Below, piece by piece: positions 40,994 through 49,529 of a stretch of DNA of 64,000 bases (within the stretch, counting starts at the first letter, position 1; each line of letters starts with the position of its first letter). Made by a program: the position numbers and the translations under genes. The stretch is from Variovorax paradoxus (lineage in GTDB: Bacteria; Pseudomonadota; Gammaproteobacteria; Burkholderiales; Burkholderiaceae_C): contig NZ_CP091716.1 in the NCBI RefSeq assembly GCF_022009635.1, positions 5,105,501-5,169,500 of the forward strand, read 5' to 3'. The notes under the pieces are model-generated. The model had not been told where the DNA came from, did not search any database, and saw only the letters and a list, made by a program, of their open reading frames with translations.

Positions 40994-41992
40994 CTACTGG
41001 ACTACCGGCGTGCCGGGAATCTGGTCCGTCGGCGGCCTGAAGATCTGCGCGGTGTCGACCGCGTCGAAGCGGTACTGCTTGCCGCAGAAGTCGCAGCCCA
41101 CCTCGATGTCGCCGCGCTCGGCAAGGATGCTCTCGGCCTCTTCCACGCCCAGCCCGCGAATCATCTGCGCCACGCGTTCGCGCCCGCAGGTGCAGGCGAA
41201 GTGCGGGCCCAGCAGGCCGGCCTGGGGCTCGAAGCGCAGCAGCTTTTCTTCCCAGAACAGGCGGCGAAGGATGGTCTCGATGTCGAGCGTGAGCAGCTCG
41301 TCGCGCGTCAGGCTCGACGCGAGGATCGAGATGCGGTTGTAGTCCTCGTTGCGGCCGATCTGGTCTTCGTTGGCCTGGTCGTGGTCCTTGCTGGAGGTGC
41401 CCTCGAGGTTGCCCTCGCCCTTCACGGGCAGGCGCTGGATCAGCAGGCCCGCGGCCACCTTGTCGTCGGCCGCGAGCACCAGGGTGGTGTCGAGCTGCTC
41501 GCTCTGCAGCATGTAGTGCTGCAGCACGTCGCTGAGCTTGCCGAGCTTCTCGCCGTTGTCGTCGAACAACGGCACCACGCCCTGGTAGGGCGTCGTGCCC
41601 GGCAGCTTGTCCTTGGGGTCGAGCGTGATGGCGCAGCGGCCCTTGTTGTTCACGTTGACCATGTCGGGCAGCCGCGCGTCGGCCGGCAGCTCGCCAATCA
41701 CCTTGGCGGTGGCGCGCAGGCTCAGGTCGGGCTTCGCCTCGGCCACGGCCACCTTGACCGGGCCGTCGCCGAATATCTGCAGGATCAACGCGCCGTTGAA
41801 CTTGATGTTGGCCTGCATCAGCGTGGCCGCCGCCGTCATTTCGCCGAGCAGTTCGGCCACGGGCGGCGGGTAGGCGCCGGTGGCGGTATTGGAGGCGCGC
41901 CGCGCAAGGATCTCCTGCCACGCATCTGTCAGGCGCACGATCATGCCGCGCACCGGCAGGCCATCGAACAGGAATTTGTGCAGCTCGCTCAA
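40994..41992 (-). CDS. hslO: Redox-regulated chaperone Hsp33
   Basis: A 332-residue chaperone that unfolds and binds clients under oxidative stress. The zinc switch has Cys267 and Cys269 (FACTCG) and Cys300 and Cys303 (GCDFCG), a CXC-X30-CXXC spacing as in the family. It reads [15 protein letters not shown] from TTG at 41992; no ATG gives this start. It follows the gamma carbonic anhydrase by 37 bases. Confidence 0.93.
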   Translation of the reverse strand: MSELHKFLFDGLPVRGMIVRLTDAWQEILARRASNTATGAYPPPVAELLGEMTAAATLMQANIKFNGALILQIFGDGPVKVAVAEAKPDLSLRATAKVIGELPADARLPDMVNVNNKGRCAITLDPKDKLPGTTPYQGVVPLFDDNGEKLGKLSDVLQHYMLQSEQLDTTLVLAADDKVAAGLLIQRLPVKGEGNLEGTSSKDHDQANEDQIGRNEDYNRISILASSLTRDELLTLDIETILRRLFWEEKLLRFEPQAGLLGPHFACTCGRERVAQMIRGLGVEEAESILAERGDIEVGCDFCGKQYRFDAVDTAQIFRPPTDQIPGTPVVQ

Positions 41993-42029
41993 AACGTTTT
42001 CTTTCTCTGTGTGCCTGCGACCGAACCGG

Positions 42030-42554
42030 TCAGGCGATCTTCTTGAGGCCCTTCGCGAAGCGATGGGCGTTTTCCACATAGTGCTCGGCGCTCTGGCGCA
42101 GCCGGGCGGCGGCCGCGTCGTCGAGCGTGCGCACCACCTTGGCCGGCGAGCCGATGATGAGCGAGTTGTCGGGAAACTCCTTGCCCTCGGTCACGACGCT
42201 GCCGGCGCCAACGATCGAATTGCGGCCGATCTTCGCGTTATTCAAGACCACGGCCTGGATGCCGATCAGCGAGTTGTCGCCGATGGTGCAGCCGTGCAGC
42301 ATCACCTGGTGGCCCACGGTGACGTTGTCGCCGATGGTCAGCGGGCAGCCGATGTCGGCATGCAGCACCGACAGGTCCTGGACGTTGCTGTTGCGTCCGA
42401 TGGTCAGCGTTTCGGTGTCGCCGCGCAGCACGGCGCCGAACCATACGCTCGCGTTGTCGGCCAGCTTGACGTTGCCCATGACCTGCGCGCTGTCGGCCAC
42501 CCATGTGCCTTCGCCGAGGGTCGGTGCAATGCCGTCCAATTCATAAATCGCCAT
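42030..42554 (-). CDS. Gamma carbonic anhydrase-like hexapeptide protein
   Basis: A 174-residue left-handed beta-helix protein starting [16 protein letters not shown]. The zinc ligands His65 (VLHADIG), His82 and His87 (GHQVMLHGC) match the gamma class, as in YrdA/PaaY. Repeats of the IGDNS and IGRNS kind are visible. It is divergent from the DUF455 gene by 37 bases and probably shares a transcript with hslO. Confidence 0.92.
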   Translation of the reverse strand: MAIYELDGIAPTLGEGTWVADSAQVMGNVKLADNASVWFGAVLRGDTETLTIGRNSNVQDLSVLHADIGCPLTIGDNVTVGHQVMLHGCTIGDNSLIGIQAVVLNNAKIGRNSIVGAGSVVTEGKEFPDNSLIIGSPAKVVRTLDDAAAARLRQSAEHYVENAHRFAKGLKKIA

Positions 42555-42591
42555 CGTGGTTGTCTCCGGGGGCAAAACTAGAATTGTAGGG

Positions 42592-43404
42592 ATGCACCCC
42601 CGATTGAGCGCGCTGGCCGCGCTTCGCCTGACCGATCCCGAACAGAAGGTGGCTGCAACGCGCGCCATCTCTTTGCACGGCGCTACCGATTCCATAGCAA
42701 CCGACCCGATCCGCACGCCCGGCGACGACACCGGCGTGCCCGGCCGCCCCGACAGGCCCGTGCGCGTGGCCGCCACCGCCGTGCAAAAGCGTTCGCCGTT
42801 CACGCCCGAGGGCCGGGCCGCGCTGATTCATTCGATCTGCCACATCGAGTTCAATGCCATCAATCTCGCGCTCGACGCCGTGTGGCGCTACGACGGCATG
42901 CCCGAGGCCTACTACCGCGACTGGCTGCGCGTGGCCGACGAAGAAGCGCTGCACTTCACGCTGCTGCACACGCACCTGCAAGGCATGGGATACCGCTACG
43001 GCGACTTCCCCGGCCATGACGGCCTCTGGAACATGTGCGAGAAGACCAAGGACGACGTGCTCGGCCGCATGGCACTGGTGCCGCGCACGCTGGAGGCGCG
43101 CGGGCTCGACGCCACGCCGCTGATCCAGGCCAAGCTCAAGCGCGTGAACACGCCCGATGCGCTGGGCGCGGTCGAAATCCTGGACATCATCCTGCGCGAC
43201 GAGGTGGGCCACGTGGCCATCGGCAACCACTGGTACCGCTGGCTGTGCGAGCGCGCCGGCATCGACCCCGAAGCCACCTACCCGGCACTGGTCGCGCGCT
43301 ACGACGCGCCGCGCCACAAGCCGCCCTTCAATCTCGAGGCGCGCAGCCGGGCCGGCTTCAGCCCCGAAGAACTGCGCGCGCTGACCGACTCCCGCCCCGA
43401 ATGA
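42592..43404 (+). CDS. DUF455 ferritin-like protein
   Basis: A 270-residue protein starting [16 protein letters not shown]. The ferritin-like di-metal helices are seen as [29 protein letters not shown] and [14 protein letters not shown], with Glu and His in E-X6-Y-like and EXXH positions. DUF455 proteins resemble MiaE-type diiron hydroxylases; activity here is unknown. Its stop overlaps the pentapeptide-repeat gene as ATGA. Confidence 0.88.
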   Translation: MHPRLSALAALRLTDPEQKVAATRAISLHGATDSIATDPIRTPGDDTGVPGRPDRPVRVAATAVQKRSPFTPEGRAALIHSICHIEFNAINLALDAVWRYDGMPEAYYRDWLRVADEEALHFTLLHTHLQGMGYRYGDFPGHDGLWNMCEKTKDDVLGRMALVPRTLEARGLDATPLIQAKLKRVNTPDALGAVEILDIILRDEVGHVAIGNHWYRWLCERAGIDPEATYPALVARYDAPRHKPPFNLEARSRAGFSPEELRALTDSRPE

Positions 43405-44087
43405 CCCGACTGATTTCCGACCAGACCTGGTCACGCCCCGACCTCCTGGCCTGCCTGCAGGAGCGCAGGGATTCCGAGCCGCTGCATTTCGAGCGCTGCG
43501 ATTTCGACGGAGCCGACCTGTCGCGGCTCGACCTGCGCAGCGTGCAGTTCACGCTCTGCAACTTCGCCGAGGCCTCGTTCGACCGCGCCCTGCTCTCCGA
43601 CACCCGCTGGGCCGGATGCCGTGCGCGCCAGGCCGACTTTGGCCTGGCCGACCTGACGAACGCACGCTTCCAGGACTGCGACCTCAACAACACCCAGTGG
43701 GCGCGCGCCAAGATGGCGTCGGCCTTCTTCAGCGGCGTGAAGCTCACCGGCGCGCACTTCGGCGAAGTGTCGGCGCTGGGCATCGGTTTCAAGGATTCGC
43801 TGCTGGTCGACGCGCACCTGCGCGGCATGTCGTTCCGCAAGCAGACGCTGGAGCAACTCGACTTTTCCGAAGCCGATCTTTCGGGCTGCGATTTCCGCGA
43901 AGCGGTGTTCGAAGGCGGCAGCCTGCGCAACGCGCACCTGAAGCTCGCGCGCTTCGAAGGCGCGGACCTGCGCGAGGTCGATCTCGGCGGACTGCGGCTC
44001 GCGAACGCGGCGCAGTTCAAGGGCGCCACCATCTCGCACCGGCAGGCCGCCTCGCTGGTCGAGGAACTGGGCCTGCGGGTGGTTTGA
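43401..44087 (+). CDS. Pentapeptide-repeat protein, Qnr-like
   Basis: A 228-residue right-handed beta-helix protein. Repeats of the A(D/N)LXX kind run almost from residue 30 to the end (CDFDGADLSRLDL, ADFGLADLTNARF, LDFSEADLSGCDF). Size, the segment SALGIGFKDSLL...LRGMSF, and the C-terminal helix QAASLVEELGLRVV closely follow Qnr proteins, whose recalled counterparts are SALGIEIRH and QASLLMERLG. Qnr/MfpA proteins mimic DNA on type II topoisomerases and protect them from quinolones. That activity is inferred. It is translationally coupled to DUF455. Confidence 0.82.
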   Translation: MTRLISDQTWSRPDLLACLQERRDSEPLHFERCDFDGADLSRLDLRSVQFTLCNFAEASFDRALLSDTRWAGCRARQADFGLADLTNARFQDCDLNNTQWARAKMASAFFSGVKLTGAHFGEVSALGIGFKDSLLVDAHLRGMSFRKQTLEQLDFSEADLSGCDFREAVFEGGSLRNAHLKLARFEGADLREVDLGGLRLANAAQFKGATISHRQAASLVEELGLRVV

Positions 44088-44096
44088 AACCCCGAC

Positions 44097-44576
44097 TCAG
44101 GCCGCCGCGGGCCTGGCGTGCACCACCAGCTTCGGCGTGAAGTGCTGGAGCACCTCGCCGCGCTGATTGAGCGTCTGGCAGCGCATCGTGACCATCGCGC
44201 GGCCGGGCTTGGAGCGCGAGGGCACGATGTCGATCACCTCGCCCACCACGTGCAGCACGTCGCCGGGCCGCGTGGGCTGGGGCCACTGCAGCTCGCCGCC
44301 CGAGCCGATGATGCCGTCGGCCAGCGGAATGCCGCTTTCGACCAGCAGCTTCATGGTGAGCGCCGCCGTGTGCCAGCCGCTCGCGGCCAGTCCGCCGAAG
44401 AAGGTCTTCTTCGCGGCCTCTTCGTCGGTGTGAAATGGCTGCGGGTCGAACTGCCGCGCGAAGGCCTGGATCTGCGCCACGTCCAGCGCATGCTCGCTGC
44501 TTCGGAAGCGGTCGCCGACGGACAGGTCTTCGAGGTACAGCTTGGGCCTGGCGCCGGCTTCAGGGGTTGCCGTCAT
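44097..44576 (-). CDS. MaoC-family hydratase
   Basis: A 159-residue hot-dog fold protein starting MTATPEAGARPKLYLED, with AGGAGA before the ATG. FDPQPFHTDEEAA carries the catalytic Asp and His of R-specific enoyl hydratases, followed by GGLAASGWHTAALTM. It likely hydrates an enoyl-CoA and is co-directional with the thiolase 38 bases upstream. It is convergent with the pentapeptide gene. Confidence 0.9.
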   Translation of the reverse strand: MTATPEAGARPKLYLEDLSVGDRFRSSEHALDVAQIQAFARQFDPQPFHTDEEAAKKTFFGGLAASGWHTAALTMKLLVESGIPLADGIIGSGGELQWPQPTRPGDVLHVVGEVIDIVPSRSKPGRAMVTMRCQTLNQRGEVLQHFTPKLVVHARPAAA

Positions 44577-44614
44577 CGGATCTCCTTGGAATTCTTGCCC
44601 GCATTCTCGGGCGT

Positions 44615-45748
44615 TCAGACGCGCTCGAGGATGGTCGCGATGCCCTGCCCGCCGCCGATGCATTGCGTGGCCAGCGCATAGCGCCCCTTCTCACGCGCCA
44701 GCAGCGACGCGGCCTTGCCGGTGATGCGCGCGCCGGTCGCGCCCAGCGGATGGCCGATGGCAAGGCCGCCGCCGTCGAGGTTGATCTTCGCCGGGTCCAG
44801 GCCCAGGTCGCGGATGCAGGCCAGCGCCTGCGAGGAGAAGGCTTCGTTGATCTCGATCACGTCAAGGTCGGCCACGCTCAGGCCGGCGCGCGCCAGCGCC
44901 TTGCGGGTCGCGGGGATCGGGCCGATGCCCATGATGGCCGGGTCGACGCCCACGGTCGCGAACGAGCGGATGCGCGCCAGCGCCTGCAGGCCGTGCTGCG
45001 CGGCAAACGCATCGCTGGTGACGAGCACCACGGCCGCGCCGTCGGTCAGCGGCGACGAGGTGCCGGCGGTCACCACGCCGTCGGGGCGGAACGCAGGCTT
45101 GAGATTCGCCAGCGCCTCGGCGGAGGTGCTCGGGCGGATGCAGCCATCGGCGTCGACGATGTCGCCCGAGGCGAGCCGCACCGGCACGATCTCGCCGGCC
45201 AGCCGGCCTTCGGCACGCGCGGCGGCCGCCTTGCGGTGCGATTCCACGGCAAAGGCTTCCTGGTCGGCGCGGCTCACGTTCCAGCGTCGAGCCACGTTCT
45301 CGGCCGTCTCGCCCATCGAGATGTAGGCGTCGGTGTTGGCCAGCAGCTCGGGGCTGGGCGAGAAGTTGAAGCCGCCCTGCGGCACCGCTGTCATCGATTC
45401 GACGCCCACGCACAGGAAAGCGTCGCCCATGCCCGCCTCGATCTGCGCGGCGGCAATGTGCACCGCCTGCATCGACGAGCCGCAGAAGCGGTTCACCGTC
45501 ATGCCGCCCACCTCGTGCGGCAGGCCGGCCAGCAGCCCGACGATGCGCGCGAGATTGTTGCCCTGCGAGGCCTCGGGGTAGGCACAGCCCAGGATGATGT
45601 CTTCGAGCAGCGCGGGATCGAGGTCGGTGCGCTGCAGCAGGCCCTTCACCACGCCGGCAGTCAGCGTGTCGGGGCGCACGTCGGCCAGTGCGCCTTTCTT
45701 CGCGAAGTGGAAGGGAGAACGGGCATAGGCGGAAATTACTGCTTTCAT
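44615..45748 (-). CDS. Thiolase (acetyl-CoA C-acyltransferase)
   Basis: A 377-residue thiolase starting MKAVISAYARSPFHF with GGAG upstream. The catalytic residues are Cys89 (NRFCGSSMQ), His333 (GLAIGHPLGATG) and Cys363 (CIGGGQG). With the MaoC-like hydratase it suits beta-oxidation or a related acyl-CoA pathway. A dyad CTACC-N8-GGTAG lies 20 bases upstream and is also found at the TetR gene, so that regulator probably controls it. Confidence 0.93.
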   Translation of the reverse strand: MKAVISAYARSPFHFAKKGALADVRPDTLTAGVVKGLLQRTDLDPALLEDIILGCAYPEASQGNNLARIVGLLAGLPHEVGGMTVNRFCGSSMQAVHIAAAQIEAGMGDAFLCVGVESMTAVPQGGFNFSPSPELLANTDAYISMGETAENVARRWNVSRADQEAFAVESHRKAAAARAEGRLAGEIVPVRLASGDIVDADGCIRPSTSAEALANLKPAFRPDGVVTAGTSSPLTDGAAVVLVTSDAFAAQHGLQALARIRSFATVGVDPAIMGIGPIPATRKALARAGLSVADLDVIEINEAFSSQALACIRDLGLDPAKINLDGGGLAIGHPLGATGARITGKAASLLAREKGRYALATQCIGGGQGIATILERV

Positions 45749-45766
45749 GAGTGGCTCCAGCAAATA

Positions 45767-45786
45767 CCTACCATCCAATCGGTAGG
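45767..45786 (-). promoter_or_regulatory. TetR operator upstream of thiolase
   Basis: CCTACC-ATCCAATC-GGTAGG, perfect 6-base arms. The core CTACC-N8-GGTAG recurs exactly in spacing at 46429-46446. Confidence 0.65.
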
Positions 45787-45840
45787 CTACGAGGTCAAAA
45801 AAATAGACACGCCAAGGCGTGCCTGCGTCAGGCCAGGCGG

Positions 45841-46428
45841 TCAGCCGGGCAATGAACTCCTGAGTTGCGCGATGGCTTCGTCGAACTCGTCCACGCGCCC
45901 GGTCATGCGCGCCGACAGCAGCGCGCCCTGGCAGGCCGAGAACACATAGGCGGCCAGCGAAGCGACCGACGCCCCCTTCTTGCGCGCCGGCATCAGCGCG
46001 CCCAGCACGCCCGTGAGCCACGTCACCTGGGTGCTGCGCAGTTCGCGCACCGCCTCGCGCAGTTCGTCGTTGATGACGTCCCAGCCCGGCGCCAGCGCAC
46101 CCGCCGGGCAAATGCCGGAGCCGGCTTTCAGCGTGTTGCGGTACATGCGGAAATACGATTCGAGCGCGTCTTTCGGCTCGCGCTCGCGGGCGGCGTCCCA
46201 GTCCTTGAAGCTCTGGGTCGCGGCGCGAATCACCGCGATGCCCAATGCTTCCTTGCTCGGAAAGTGGTGATAGAGGCTGGCCTTGCGCACGCCGACCGCG
46301 TCCGCCACGTCCTGGAAGCTGAAGCCCAGGTAGGAGCGGGTTTCGATGAAGCCGCGCGCCACCGCGAGGATCTGCTCGCGGGTGCTGCCGGTGGCGAGGG
46401 CGGAGGCGGCTGCTGTGGCGCTGGTCAT
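45841..46428 (-). CDS. TetR-family repressor of the thiolase-MaoC genes
   Basis: A 195-residue regulator starting MTSATAAASALATGS. The helix-turn-helix is FSFQDVADAVGVRKASLYHHFPSKEAL (in two pieces), and the rest is the helical ligand domain with GICPAGALAPGW. A matching operator covers its own promoter, indicating self-repression. The ligand is perhaps an acyl-CoA, inferred from the target. Confidence 0.9.
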   Translation of the reverse strand: MTSATAAASALATGSTREQILAVARGFIETRSYLGFSFQDVADAVGVRKASLYHHFPSKEALGIAVIRAATQSFKDWDAAREREPKDALESYFRMYRNTLKAGSGICPAGALAPGWDVINDELREAVRELRSTQVTWLTGVLGALMPARKKGASVASLAAYVFSACQGALLSARMTGRVDEFDEAIAQLRSSLPG

Positions 46429-46463
46429 CTACCTACTATAAGGTAGGGAAAATCGAACCACAA
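46429..46463 (-). promoter_or_regulatory. TetR operator inside a leaderless-type promoter
   Basis: CTACC-N8-GGTAG (46429-46446) contains TATAGT on the minus strand (46440 to 46435), with TTGTGG 17 bases before it (46463 to 46458). The expected start of transcription falls on or next to the ATG at 46428, so the message would be leaderless. Confidence 0.55.
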
Positions 46464-46503
46464 GCGCTGGTGTCTTCCAGGCGTCAGGCGGTTCCGGGAA
46501 GGC

Positions 46504-47496
46504 TCAGTCGGCCTTGATGTTCGCCGCCTTGACGATGCGCCCGTTGCTCTCGAACTCGCTGGCGATTTCCTTCGCGAAGGCTGCCGAGGTGCCGCCGGTC
46601 GGCACGTTGTCGGTGGCCGTGAGCTTGGCGCGCAGCTCGGGGCTGGCCAGCGCCTTGTTGATCTCGGCGTTGTACCGTGCGACCAGCGCAGCCGGCGTGG
46701 CGGCCGGCGCGAACACGCCGAAGAGCGAGTTGATGTTGGCCGCCTTGTAGCCCAGCTCGCCCAGCGTGGGCACCTGCGGCAGGCTGTCGAGCCGGGCCGG
46801 CGCACCCACCGCCAGCGGACGCAGCTTGCCCGACTGGATGTGCGACGACAGGGTCGGGCTCGCGTTGGTCGACAGCACCTCGAACTGTCCGCCGATCGCG
46901 TCATTGAGCTGCTGGCCGCCGCCCTTGTACGGCACGTGCGTGATGTCCACGCCCGCCGCCGCATGCAGCTGCTCCAGCACGATGTGGCCCAGCGACGCCG
47001 GGCCGGAAGTGGCCCAGCGCACCGCGCCCGGATGCGCCTTGGCATCGTCGATCAGCGCCTTGAAGTCCTTGGCCTTGCTCGCCGGCGTGGCGATCAGCAG
47101 CACCGGCGAATACATCACGCTGGCCACGGGCGCCACGTCCTTCAGCGGATCGAAGGGCAGCTTGCCCAGGTGCGGGCTCAGCACCAGCGGGCTGATGGCC
47201 GAGAAGCCCAGCGTCGCGCCGTCGGGCGCGGCCTTGGCCACCGCGTCCATGCCGATGGCGCCGCTCGCGCCGGCCCGGTTGTCCACGATCACCGTGATGC
47301 CCATCTGCGCCGCGAGGCGGTCGCCCAGCGCCCGCGCGACCACGTCGCTGACGCCGCCCGCCGGATAGGCGACGATGAGCCGCACGGTCTTGGGCACGGC
47401 CTGCGCGTAGGCGCCGGAAGCGGCGCAGAGCGCGGCGGCGGCGAGGAGTCGGGTCGCCGTGCGGCGCGATGGCTTCGAGGAAGCGAGGAAATTCAT
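46504..47496 (-). CDS. Bug/TctC-family periplasmic binding protein 1
   Basis: A 330-residue protein with a signal peptide (residues 1-31, ending SGAYA). The Bug fold shows as VRLIVAYPAGGVSDVVAR, VIVDNRAGASGAIG, and THVPYKGGGQQLND. These proteins bind small carboxylates, often for TctAB-type transporters or as sensors; neither tctA nor tctB lies nearby. One of three in this region, oriented alike. Confidence 0.92.
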   Translation of the reverse strand: MNFLASSKPSRRTATRLLAAAALCAASGAYAQAVPKTVRLIVAYPAGGVSDVVARALGDRLAAQMGITVIVDNRAGASGAIGMDAVAKAAPDGATLGFSAISPLVLSPHLGKLPFDPLKDVAPVASVMYSPVLLIATPASKAKDFKALIDDAKAHPGAVRWATSGPASLGHIVLEQLHAAAGVDITHVPYKGGGQQLNDAIGGQFEVLSTNASPTLSSHIQSGKLRPLAVGAPARLDSLPQVPTLGELGYKAANINSLFGVFAPAATPAALVARYNAEINKALASPELRAKLTATDNVPTGGTSAAFAKEIASEFESNGRIVKAANIKAD

Positions 47497-47530
47497 GGTG
47501 TCTGTGGATCGGGTCGTCTGCGTGATTGCG

Positions 47531-48502
47531 TCAGTCCAGCTGCAGCTTGCGCTCCTTGATCAGCCTGGACCACTTCTCATTGTCCGCCTTCACGAAGGCC
47601 GCGAACTCGACCGGGCCGAGCGAATGCACCTCGGCGCCCGCCGCGGCGAACTTGGCCTTGATGTCCGGTTGCGCCAGCGCCCGGGCCAGCTCGCCCGACA
47701 GCCGGTCGACCACGTCCTTGGGCATGTTCGCTGGCCCCACCAGACCCTGGAAGCCGACCGACTCCATGCCCGCCAGCCCCAGCTCCTTCACCGTCGGCAC
47801 GTCGGGCAACTGCGGGTCGCGCGCCGGGCCGGTCACGGCCAGCGCCTTGAGCTTGCCGCCCTTGACCTGCGGCAGCAGCACGCTGCCCGCGTCGATGAGG
47901 ATCTGCGTCTGCCCGCCGATCAGGTCCTGCACCGCCGGCGCGCTGCCCTTGTACGGCACGTGCGTCATGTCGAGCCCCGTCACCTGGTTCATCAGCTCGC
48001 CGTTCAGGTGCGTCGAGGTGCCGTTGCCGCCCGAGGCAAAGTTGACCTTGCCCGGCTGCCCCTTGGCCCACGAGACGAACTCCTTGAGGTTCTTCGCCGG
48101 ATGGTCGGGCCGGGTCACCGCGATATAGCTGCCCTGGCTGATCTGCCCGATGTAGGTGAACTGCCTGATCGGGTCATACGGCGGCTTGCTCTGCAGATAG
48201 GGCGCGATGGCGAACGGCCCGGTGTTGGCCAGCAGCAGCGTGTAGCCGTCGGCAGGCTGGCGCGTGAGTTCGGTGGCCGCGATCATGCCGCTCGCGCCGG
48301 GCTTGTAGTCGACCACCAGCTGCTGCTTGAGCGCCTCCTGCAGCGGCACCTGCACCGTGCGTGCGGCAAAGTCGATGCCGCCGCCGGGCGGGTAGCCGAC
48401 GATCAGGCGAATGGGTTTGGCCGTCGGAAAGCCCTGCGCGAATGCGGCGGTGCCAACGGCCAGCAGCGCGGCCGCGACCAGGGTGGTCGTCGTCTTCTTC
48501 AT
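47531..48502 (-). CDS. Bug/TctC-family periplasmic binding protein 2
   Basis: A 323-residue protein starting MKKTTTTLVAAALLAVG, signal cleaved near residue 22. Motifs IRLIVGYPPGGGIDFAAR, VDYKPGASGMIA and THVPYKGSAPAVQ are intact. It is 34 bases upstream of Bug protein 1, so the pair is probably one operon, an arrangement that might let two ligands be sensed. Confidence 0.92.
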   Translation of the reverse strand: MKKTTTTLVAAALLAVGTAAFAQGFPTAKPIRLIVGYPPGGGIDFAARTVQVPLQEALKQQLVVDYKPGASGMIAATELTRQPADGYTLLLANTGPFAIAPYLQSKPPYDPIRQFTYIGQISQGSYIAVTRPDHPAKNLKEFVSWAKGQPGKVNFASGGNGTSTHLNGELMNQVTGLDMTHVPYKGSAPAVQDLIGGQTQILIDAGSVLLPQVKGGKLKALAVTGPARDPQLPDVPTVKELGLAGMESVGFQGLVGPANMPKDVVDRLSGELARALAQPDIKAKFAAAGAEVHSLGPVEFAAFVKADNEKWSRLIKERKLQLD

Positions 48503-48543
48503 GGATCTCGTCTCCTCGTTTTTCTGGAAAAAACCGCGCGCCC

Positions 48544-49455
48544 TCAGCCGCGCGGGTGGTGCTTCGCGTGAAGCTGCTTCAGGCGCTCGCGCGCCACGTG
48601 CGTGTAGATGGTGGTGGTGGAGATGTCCGCATGCCCCAGCAGCAACTGCACCGCGCGCAGATCGACCCCGTGGTTCAGCAGGTGCGTGGCGAAGGCATGG
48701 CGCAGCGTGTGCGGCGACAGCGGCACGTGGATGCCCGCCGCGGTCGCGTGCTTCTTCACGATGATCCAGAACATCACGCGTGTCATGCCCGCGCCGCGCG
48801 CGGTCACGAACAGGTCGGGCGTCTGCTGGCCGTCAAGAATCGCGGGGCGCGATTCCTCCAGGTAGCGCTCGATCCAGCGCCGCGCCTCGCCGCCGAAGGG
48901 CACCAGCCGCTCCTTGCTGCCCTTGCCCAGCACGCGCAGCACGCCGTCGTTCAGGCTCATGTCGATGGCCTTGAGCGCCACCAGCTCGCTCACGCGCAGG
49001 CCGCTCGCGTACATCAGTTCCAGCATCGCGCGGTCGCGCAGGCCCAGCGGCGATTCGACATCGGGCGCGGCCAGCAGGTCGTCCACCTGCTTCTCCGACA
49101 GCGTCTTGATGGCGCGCGGCATCTGGCGCGCGGGCATGAGCCGGATGCTCGGGTCGGCCGCGATGCGCCGCTCGCGCAGCGCCCAGCGGTAGTAGCGCTT
49201 GAACACCGTGAGCCGGCGGTTGGCCGACGTCGCCTTGCCCCTGTTGCTGAGCCGCGCGCCCATGTAGGCCTGCAGGTCGGTCTCTTTCGCGGTGCCGAGC
49301 GTGGCGCCGCCGCTGTGCTCGCCCAGCCACTGGGCGAACAGCGCGAGATCGCGGCGGTAGGCGGCCAGCGTGTTCTTCGACAACCCGTCCTCGAGCCAGA
49401 GGGCGTCGATGAAGTCGTCGATGTCGGGTGTGGGTGCGGCGGCGGCCTCGGTCAT
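48544..49455 (-). CDS. xerD: Site-specific tyrosine recombinase XerD
   Basis: A 303-residue recombinase resolving chromosome dimers at dif with XerC. The catalytic set is Arg154 (SGLRVSEL), His249 and Arg252 (SPHTLRHAF), His275 (LLGHADIST) and Tyr284 (TTIYTH). The SAM-like N-terminal domain begins DIDDFIDALWLEDGLSKNTL. Its position between Bug genes does not suggest an integrated element; length and motifs match housekeeping XerD. Confidence 0.95.
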   Translation of the reverse strand: MTEAAAAPTPDIDDFIDALWLEDGLSKNTLAAYRRDLALFAQWLGEHSGGATLGTAKETDLQAYMGARLSNRGKATSANRRLTVFKRYYRWALRERRIAADPSIRLMPARQMPRAIKTLSEKQVDDLLAAPDVESPLGLRDRAMLELMYASGLRVSELVALKAIDMSLNDGVLRVLGKGSKERLVPFGGEARRWIERYLEESRPAILDGQQTPDLFVTARGAGMTRVMFWIIVKKHATAAGIHVPLSPHTLRHAFATHLLNHGVDLRAVQLLLGHADISTTTIYTHVARERLKQLHAKHHPRG

Positions 49456-49479
49456 GCGATGCAAGATAGCAAAAAAGAA

Positions 49480-49506
49480 AAAGCCGCCCGGGGCGCGGGC
49501 GGCTTT
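49480..49506 (-). terminator. Rho-independent terminator of Bug gene 3
   Basis: AAAGCCGCCC and GGGCGGCTTT form a 10-base stem; on the minus strand the stem is followed by a T-rich run. It separates Bug gene 3 from xerD. Confidence 0.85.
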
Positions 49507-49529
49507 CGTCGAAAGAAAGAAAACCCGGC

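Noticed and set aside
48544..49455. xerD as the integrase of an integrated element
   Set aside because: Length and motifs match housekeeping XerD, and no tRNA, attachment repeat or phage gene is adjacent.
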